64,000 nt of DNA, from the NCBI GenBank assembly GCA_031550525.1, contig JAVBON010000003.1, positions 1-64,000 of the forward strand, written 5' to 3'. Below are positions 58,825 through 64,000 of the stretch, in pieces (position 1 is the stretch's first letter; each line of letters opens with the position of its first letter). The notes under the pieces are model-generated. The model was not told the origin of the DNA. It worked only from the letters and a program-made list of their open reading frames with translations, and made no database searches. Source of the stretch: WRHT01 sp031550525 (GTDB lineage Bacteria; Desulfobacterota; Desulfovibrionia; Desulfovibrionales; Desulfovibrionaceae). The translations under genes were made by a program, and so were the position numbers.

Positions 58825-58975
58825 TAGATAGTGTAGTCACGAGGGTCTTTTTGCCCTCTGCCTGCGTCAAAAAATCTTTTTATTTCGGTCGAGTACCGTA
58901 AGAGTACACTCCCTCAATAAAAAGCCCTTTTTCCTTGGCAGAGAACAAAAATCCTCCTCGTGACTACACTATCTA
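58825..58975 (+). repeat. 151-bp palindromic repeat, copy 10 (arm type A)
   Basis: The cleanest copy: left arm TAGATAGTGTAGTCACGAGG (58825-58844) is an exact complement of the last 20 bases (58956-58975). The interior has TCTTTTTGCCCTCTGCCTGC, apex GTACCGTAAGAGTAC and TTCCTTGGCAGAGAACAAAA. It separates two minus-strand genes; neither stop codon overlaps it. Confidence 0.92.
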
Positions 58976-59028
58976 GTGCGTCGCTCAACATAAAAAATCG
59001 ATCCGCCAGGCTGCAATATTCCTTAAAA

Positions 59029-60132
59029 CTACAATTTGCCCCTGCGCCATTGAATTAGCTGGGCCATGATGCTGACGGCTATTTCTTCCGGAGTTTCGGC
59101 CCCTATGGGCAAGCCTATGGGCGAATGCACGCGCTGCAGTGCATTTTGGGCAAAGCCGTTTTTCAGCAGCGCGTCGTAAATTTGCGTACGTTTGGCCGAA
59201 CTGCCGATCATGCCTATGTATCCGGCTCCGGTGCGGAGCGACGCGGCCAAAGCCTCTTTGTCAAAGGCGTGCCCGCGTGTGACTATGACCACCGCGTCGT
59301 GCCGGTTTATTGGTGTTACGCCAAAATAGTTATCCAGAGATTTTTCGCTCAAGTCAGGGGGCAGGACCAGTCTGGAGTGCGGAAAACGCTCCCGCGTGGC
59401 GAATTCCGCCCTATCATCCAGCACAATTGTTGCAAAGCCGGTGGTTTCGGCAATATCCGCCAAAGCTTTGGAAACATGCCCAGCGCCGATTATGTGAATA
59501 CGCTCGCGCTCGCTGAAAGGCTCAAGCAGCCACGGGCCGCAAGGCTGTGGGCTAATGAAAGGAGCAGGGGCTTTTATGCCTTGCAGCAATTCATTACGCG
59601 CCGGAGCGCCAGCGGGGAGTGTTTCGCAATGCTCGGGCAAGTACAAGAGCCGGGTGATACTGCCGTCCGCTACCCCATTCAGGCAGGCTGGGTCTGAAAT
59701 ATCTTGCGCAAAGCTCAGGGACGAGGCGAACAGAAACGGCGCGCCGGCCTCCTGCGCTTTCGCGGCCAGCTCAAACATGTTTTTAGTCTGTTCGTAAGGG
59801 CTGATAAGCTCAAGCAGAATGAGCACATCGCCGCCGCAAATCATATCCATGTCTCCGGCATTGTTCAGGGCAAAGCGCATGATTTTGGCGGGCATTGCGC
59901 CGCCGGAACCGGATGCTTCACGGTGGCTGCCCAGCAGCGCCCAGGCCGCGCGCATGGTTTCGGCCTCGTAACGCCCGCCGCCGACCGTACCCCAGATGCT
60001 GCCGTCCGGGTAAACAAGCATGCGGGCTCCGGCCGTGCGCGGCGCGGAGCCTGACTGGGTTATTATGCTTGCCAACACAAGGCTGGTGCCTGTAAGTAAT
60101 GAATTCAGTATGGTTAAGCAAAGGTTTTGCAT
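59029..60132 (-). CDS. XdhC/CoxI family molybdoenzyme maturation protein
   Basis: 367 residues. The XdhC N-terminal part has GSAPRTAGARMLVYPDGSIWGTVGGGRYEAE and a Rossmann-type C-terminal part IHIIGAGHVSKALADIAETTGFATIVLDDR with DDRAEFATRERFP and VIVTRGHAFDKEAL. Members insert or sulfurate the molybdenum cofactor of xanthine-dehydrogenase-type enzymes. No such enzyme is next to it. Divergent from the following glycosyltransferase gene across 74 bases. Confidence 0.9.
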   Translation of the reverse strand: MQNLCLTILNSLLTGTSLVLASIITQSGSAPRTAGARMLVYPDGSIWGTVGGGRYEAETMRAAWALLGSHREASGSGGAMPAKIMRFALNNAGDMDMICGGDVLILLELISPYEQTKNMFELAAKAQEAGAPFLFASSLSFAQDISDPACLNGVADGSITRLLYLPEHCETLPAGAPARNELLQGIKAPAPFISPQPCGPWLLEPFSERERIHIIGAGHVSKALADIAETTGFATIVLDDRAEFATRERFPHSRLVLPPDLSEKSLDNYFGVTPINRHDAVVIVTRGHAFDKEALAASLRTGAGYIGMIGSSAKRTQIYDALLKNGFAQNALQRVHSPIGLPIGAETPEEIAVSIMAQLIQWRRGKL

Positions 60133-60206
60133 CAGTAACCGCCTTTATTGGTAAAAAAATATACGGCCAAAGCCAGCGCAAGGCAATTGCTTTTGGGAGA
60201 TCTGTA

Positions 60207-61400
60207 ATGACTGCGGAAACACGCGCCGTAAGCAGGGTAATAGTGTTTGACCCCGGCATGGGCATGCGCGCCGGGCATCATTACCCGTACAATATGTGCA
60301 TACAGAAGGCCTTTGCGGATGCAGGCATACCTGTAACCGTGCTTTGCAACAGCTATGCCCAGCCTGACGTTGTGGCCGAGTTTGACGACTGCCGGGCCGT
60401 TGTTGCCGGCGTGCATTATCTGCCGCCACGGGAGCACATGGACGAGCGCGCGGATTACGAAAGCAGAGTGGCGGCGCTGTTTGCGGCCCTGCACGAGCAC
60501 GTTACGCCACTGCTTGGCGAAGGCACGGTTCTTATAAGCCATACCAGCAAACCCTTTACCATAAAGGCGCTGGATTTATGGTCGAGGGGGCTTGGGCGGG
60601 GAGTGAAGCCGCAGATGTTTTTCAATCTGCACGGCTACCCCGGCGGCACGCGGTTTATAAAAGACTTGCAGGATGCAACCGCGGTGCTTAAGGCCGAGCC
60701 CAAGGCGCATCTTTTGGGCAGCTACGCCAGCATAGCCGCCAGACTTGAAAAAATGACCGGCATGCCTGCCGGGGTGTTGCCCGCGCCGCTTGCGCTGCCG
60801 CCTGCCGCTCTGGCTATGCCGCGTCCTGCCAAAACTGTTTTCGGTTTTGCTGGAGAGGGGCGCGAAACCAAGAACATGCATCTGTTGCCGCTGAGCGTGC
60901 TGGAATATATGGGGCAGGGCGGCCAGGGCGATTTCAGCTTCAGCTTTTACCCCATGGACGATGCGGCCATGTACGCGGCGCAAAAGTTAAATTCCATACG
61001 TCTTATGCAACCAGAGCGCATGCGCCTTGACCCCAACTATCTTTCGCATGAGGATTATTACAAAGCAATTGCGGGCATGAGTTGCCTGTTGCTCACCTAT
61101 GGCGAGAATTCACCCGTGCCTTCCGGAGTTTTGCAGGAGGCCATGTGTTTGGGCGTGCCGGTTATTCTACCTGGCAAGGGTGCGTTGTATGACGAGATAT
61201 CGCGTTTGGGCGGAGGCTTTGTGGAGGTGGCGGCGTTATCGCCCCAAAGCATGGCGGAAGCGATGCGTTATTTTGATAATAACCGTGGCGAGATTATTGG
61301 AAGGGCGAAGTTGCTGGCCGCACGTTACAGGGCTTTTCATAGCGCCGGTAACCTTGTGAAGTTTTTGTGCGGAGCAGAGGATGCGTTGACAGCGGTTTAA
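60207..61400 (+). CDS. Glycosyltransferase family 4-like protein
   Basis: 397 residues from the ATG at 60207, which has GGGAGA upstream. GT-B fold: N-terminal half begins VIVFDPGMGMRAGHHYPYN; the C-terminal half has SHEDYYKAIAGMSCLLLTYG, SPVPSGVLQEAMCLGVPVILP and DEISRLGGGFVEV, the usual nucleotide-sugar-binding motif with the EAmclG signature. Sugar and acceptor unknown. A lipid A gene block follows on the opposite strand, so it may act in surface polysaccharide synthesis (inference). Confidence 0.8.
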   Translation: MTAETRAVSRVIVFDPGMGMRAGHHYPYNMCIQKAFADAGIPVTVLCNSYAQPDVVAEFDDCRAVVAGVHYLPPREHMDERADYESRVAALFAALHEHVTPLLGEGTVLISHTSKPFTIKALDLWSRGLGRGVKPQMFFNLHGYPGGTRFIKDLQDATAVLKAEPKAHLLGSYASIAARLEKMTGMPAGVLPAPLALPPAALAMPRPAKTVFGFAGEGRETKNMHLLPLSVLEYMGQGGQGDFSFSFYPMDDAAMYAAQKLNSIRLMQPERMRLDPNYLSHEDYYKAIAGMSCLLLTYGENSPVPSGVLQEAMCLGVPVILPGKGALYDEISRLGGGFVEVAALSPQSMAEAMRYFDNNRGEIIGRAKLLAARYRAFHSAGNLVKFLCGAEDALTAV

Positions 61401-61492
61401 CAGACCTGCCCGTTAGTGTTCGCGCAAGAGTTTATGATTATGCATCACGCCCTATATGTTTTTGGAGCGGGCCTGGTCTGGCGCAACAGCGC

Positions 61493-62401
61493 TTACAGGC
61501 CGGGGCGGCGGGTTTTCCAGCGGCGGTGCATCCAGAACCATTGTTCGGGGTATCGGCGCACTATATCTTCCACCGCTTTTGTATAAAATATGGCGATTTG
61601 GCGGCTTTTTTCGGCAATGCCGCCTTCAAGGGCGGCGGTATCCAGCGGAGGCATGACGACCATCTCATACTTATGGTCTGGCTTGCGAATAAGGAACATG
61701 GGATAGACCATGGCCTTGCCGCGCAGGGCCAAAAGCGCTGGGCCAACGTTTACGGCCGCCTCTTCCCCAAGAAACGGCAGAAAAACGGCTTCGTTCCTGC
61801 TGCTGTTGTGGTCCACCAAAAAAGCGGTGGTGCCCTGGTTGCGCAGGGCTTTAACCACAGAAGCGGCAGCCATGCGGTGCCCCACCACCTCGGCCCCGGC
61901 TGCGCCGCGCATGCGGTAAATAAGCTCGTTGGCCGCGCGGTTTTTTTGATTGCGCACAACTACTATGCGCGGGTATTCCGTGCGAAAGCCAGCCAGAATT
62001 CCAGCCAGCAACTCCCACGCCCCTATATGTGCCGTAGTGGCTACCACTGCCCTTTCTTCTTGCATGGCCTGTTTAAAAATGTCGCCAGTATCCAGCAAAT
62101 GCGGGTTGCCGTGCAAGGTAAAATTTTTGGTTAGCACTATCTCAAGAAAAGACTGAAAGTTGTTGGTAAAGCTGGCGCGGGCTATGCGCACGGCCTCGGG
62201 CCGCGCCACTTTCAGGTGTTTTTCCACAGACTCAACAGCTTGCTTGCGGCGCGCAGGCAAGCAATGCCACACAATAAAAGCCAGGGCCGAGGCAAGGGCG
62301 GCAATGCCGCCGTAGCCCAATGCCCGTAAAATACGCATGGCGCCCAGCATAAAATTGAGCTGGATTTTTTGTATGTTATTTAAATCTTTCCGTCCGCTCA
62401 T
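61493..62401 (-). CDS. Lipid A lauroyl-type acyltransferase (LpxL/HtrB family)
   Basis: 302 residues; adds a secondary acyl chain to Kdo-lipid A at the inner membrane. One N-terminal membrane helix (about 20-50) is followed by the acyltransferase motif TAHIGAWELL (Hx4E) and NQKNRAANELIYRMRG, then a region with VDHNSSRNEAVFLPFLGEEA. It forms a run with the DUF374 acyltransferase (two bases apart) and msbA, all on the minus strand, which fits lipid A assembly and flipping. Confidence 0.93.
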   Translation of the reverse strand: MSGRKDLNNIQKIQLNFMLGAMRILRALGYGGIAALASALAFIVWHCLPARRKQAVESVEKHLKVARPEAVRIARASFTNNFQSFLEIVLTKNFTLHGNPHLLDTGDIFKQAMQEERAVVATTAHIGAWELLAGILAGFRTEYPRIVVVRNQKNRAANELIYRMRGAAGAEVVGHRMAAASVVKALRNQGTTAFLVDHNSSRNEAVFLPFLGEEAAVNVGPALLALRGKAMVYPMFLIRKPDHKYEMVVMPPLDTAALEGGIAEKSRQIAIFYTKAVEDIVRRYPEQWFWMHRRWKTRRPGL

Positions 62402-62403
62402 AA

Positions 62404-63051
62404 TTATTGGCGATACCCTTCAGATGCGTAACTTTCCAGCGCGTCCATGCTTACTTTAAGCTTGCCGCGCTCCGCATCGAGAAACTGAGCTTCAAGCTGG
62501 GTGGCTTCAAGCCGGTAGGGTTCGCCATATACGACACGCACGCGGCTGAAGGGGAAGGGCAGGATAAAACGATCCCACGAGTTAAAACGTTTGCCCCGCG
62601 TGTAAAAGGCCCGTACCGGCGCAATCCAGCCGTTGCCCAGGCGGGCAAGGTAGAAAACCCCGTCTTTTATTTCGTGCCGGGGCCCACGCGGGCCATCCAT
62701 GGTTATGCAGGGGCTGTACCCTTTGCGCATGGCTTTTACCGCCGCCCGCAAGGCTTCGGCCCCGCCCTTGGAGCTGGAGCCGCGCGCCAGATGAAAGCCC
62801 AGTTTATCGGCCACGCGCGCGAGAAATTCGCCGTCTTTGCTCTTGCTTACCACAGCCACCATTTTAAGCTTGCGCACATTATAAAGCACCGAGAAGATAT
62901 CGTGGTGCCACCCGCACAGCACAAAACTGCCGCCCGAGGCGGAAATTTCCTCCAGCCTGTTTTTGCCTATTTCCTCATAACGCAGGGTAGCAGCCCACAA
63001 TTTATATAGGGATGGCAGAATCAGGTGGGCGATGCGCGCGGAAAGCTTCAT
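62404..63051 (-). CDS. DUF374 lysophospholipid acyltransferase-like protein
   Basis: 215 residues of the DUF374 group, related to PlsC-type acyltransferases. WHHDIFSVLYNVRKL holds the HxxxxD-like motif (H49, D50 region), and MDGPRGPRHEIKDGVFYLARLG is typical. Starts within the msbA stop (TAATG) and sits next to lpxL, so it probably works on lipid A or its acyl chains. Exact activity unknown. Confidence 0.87.
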   Translation of the reverse strand: MKLSARIAHLILPSLYKLWAATLRYEEIGKNRLEEISASGGSFVLCGWHHDIFSVLYNVRKLKMVAVVSKSKDGEFLARVADKLGFHLARGSSSKGGAEALRAAVKAMRKGYSPCITMDGPRGPRHEIKDGVFYLARLGNGWIAPVRAFYTRGKRFNSWDRFILPFPFSRVRVVYGEPYRLEATQLEAQFLDAERGKLKVSMDALESYASEGYRQ

Positions 63052-64000
63052 TATTGAGTTCCAAATTGCAGGGCGTAAAGTTTTGCATACAGGTTGCAGG
63101 AAGAAAGCAACTCGTCGTGTGTGCCTTGGGCTTCAATGTTGCCGCTTTGCATTACCAGAATGCGGTCGGAAGCAAGCACGGTGGAAAGGCGATGCGCTAT
63201 TACTATGCTGGTGCGGCCTTTCATAAGATTTTCAAGCGCTTGCTGCACTATTTTTTCCGATTCGGAGTCAAGGGCGCTGGTGGCTTCGTCCAATATAAGC
63301 AACGGGGCATTTTTGGCAATGGCCCTGGCAATGGTAAGGCGCTGCTTTTGTCCGCCCGAAAGCTTAACCCCGCGCTCGCCTATAACCGTATTATACCCGT
63401 CCGGCATGGACATTATGAAGTCGTGGGCATAGGCGGCTTTGGCGGCCTCTATTACCTTTGCCTCGGGCATCTCCGGCTGGGCGTAGGCGATGTTGTCGCG
63501 TATGCTGTAGTTGAAGAGGAAGTTATCCTGCGAGACTATGGCGATGTTGCGGCGCAGGGAGGCCAGGGTATACTCGCGCAAATCCATGCCGTTAAGCTTG
63601 ATGCTGCCGGATGTTGGATCGTAAAAACGGGGCAGCAGATTTATAAATGTGGTTTTGCCCGCTCCGGAAGGCCCGACAATAGCCAACCTTTCGCCCTGAT
63701 GTATGGAAAGGTTGATGTTTTTTAAGGCAACCTCGCCCGTACTGTAGGCAAAAGATACGTTTTCAAAATTTATGGCCATGCTGGAAAGAGGAACTTCGGC
63801 CTGCACAGTGCCGCCTTCTTCTTCAATGTCTTCTTTGGAGTCGATAATTTCAAAAACCCGCTCAGCACCGGCCAAAGCCCTTTGTACTTGGTTGTTATTG
63901 GTGTTTATTTTCTTAAATGGCTCGTACAGCATGATCAGTGAGGCTACAAAAGCACCGAAATCTCCGGGGGTAATTTCCTTACTTATTACCTGCATGCCGC
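63051..64000 (-). CDS. msbA: MsbA-type lipid A flippase ABC transporter (partial)
   Basis: The C-terminal 314 residues and more are in the window; the N-terminal membrane part lies beyond the right end. Visible: the end of the transmembrane domain, then the nucleotide-binding domain with Walker A GPSGAGKTT, Q-loop SQDNFLF, signature LSGGQKQRLTIARAI, Walker B LLILDEATSALD and the switch histidine in IVIAHRLSTV. It belongs to the MsbA/lipid exporter group by length and by its neighbours lpxL and DUF374. Not truncated by mutation, only by the window edge. Confidence 0.92.
   Translation of the reverse strand, partial: GMQVISKEITPGDFGAFVASLIMLYEPFKKINTNNNQVQRALAGAERVFEIIDSKEDIEEEGGTVQAEVPLSSMAINFENVSFAYSTGEVALKNINLSIHQGERLAIVGPSGAGKTTFINLLPRFYDPTSGSIKLNGMDLREYTLASLRRNIAIVSQDNFLFNYSIRDNIAYAQPEMPEAKVIEAAKAAYAHDFIMSMPDGYNTVIGERGVKLSGGQKQRLTIARAIAKNAPLLILDEATSALDSESEKIVQQALENLMKGRTSIVIAHRLSTVLASDRILVMQSGNIEAQGTHDELLSSCNLYAKLYALQFGTQ

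Noticed and set aside
4682..58975. CRISPR array
   Set aside because: The repeats are single copies thousands of bases apart with no regular spacers, and no cas gene is present.

Overview
The window reads as a chromosomal segment of a Gram-negative anaerobe, most probably a Desulfovibrionaceae-like member of the Desulfobacterota (former deltaproteobacteria). This assignment is inference. It rests on hydrogenase maturation genes, sigma-54 promoter signatures with a sigma-54 activator, a DUF4390-NtrY kinase pair, hisD next to purC, a TauE-type anion exporter, an XdhC-type molybdoenzyme factor, zinc-ribbon ribosomal proteins and a lipid A gene set. No rRNA is present to settle the genus. Genes are dense, start codons ATG/GTG/TTG.

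Layout. 1-1570: the edge of an integrated element, a tyrosine integrase beside a tRNA-Lys(TTT); the element continues off the left end, and bases 1-110 hold nothing recognisable. 1659-7774: serS, hypA-hypB behind a near-perfect sigma-54 promoter and a long leader, an Smr-domain protein, and a sigma-54 activator without a sensor domain. 7885-11925: a 1346-residue exported TPR protein with a sigma-54-type promoter of its own. 12020-18314 (minus strand): csaA, rfaE2, trpS and a site-2 protease; a CheY-like protein; then rpsF-rpsR-rplI-dnaB. 18767-25483: a triosephosphate-isomerase-like protein with a LarA-family nickel enzyme, an alkylsulfatase facing a V4R-domain protein across a 26-bp perfect palindrome, and a diguanylate cyclase. 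25645-25985: a probable structured RNA. 26208-40756: the S10-spc-alpha ribosomal superoperon from rpsJ to rplQ, without adk or infA, with a secondary promoter before rpmJ. 41031-43331: an AT-rich three-gene cassette (glycosyltransferase, radical SAM, P-loop kinase) that looks acquired. 43342-64000: housekeeping genes (folD, argC, fabI, purC, hisD), an NtrY-like kinase with DUF4390, TauE, XdhC, and a lipid A block (msbA, DUF374 acyltransferase, lpxL).

The most unusual content is between the genes. At least ten copies of a roughly 151-bp imperfect palindrome (some enlarged to about 234-248 bp) lie in the window, all between genes transcribed in the same direction, several with the upstream gene's TAG stop codon as their first three bases. 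The interior is constant, with an apex near GTACCGTAAGAGTAC, while the outer arms of about 20 nt come in at least five sequence types (A-E). Arms of one copy normally match each other. One copy is an A/B hybrid and one carries an extra arm nested inside. A second, about 96-bp family (three near-full copies plus fragments) also occupies intergenic gaps, and its end motif resembles a perfect 33-bp-arm palindrome at 11939-12007.

Probable links between genes: the activator at 6725 and the sigma-54 sites at 3294 and 7784; HypA/HypB nickel handling with nickel-dependent enzymes such as the LarA-like protein; and V4R sensing with cyclic-di-GMP synthesis. These are inferences from position. The expression of the ribosomal genes and of the lipid A block follows from standard operon structure.
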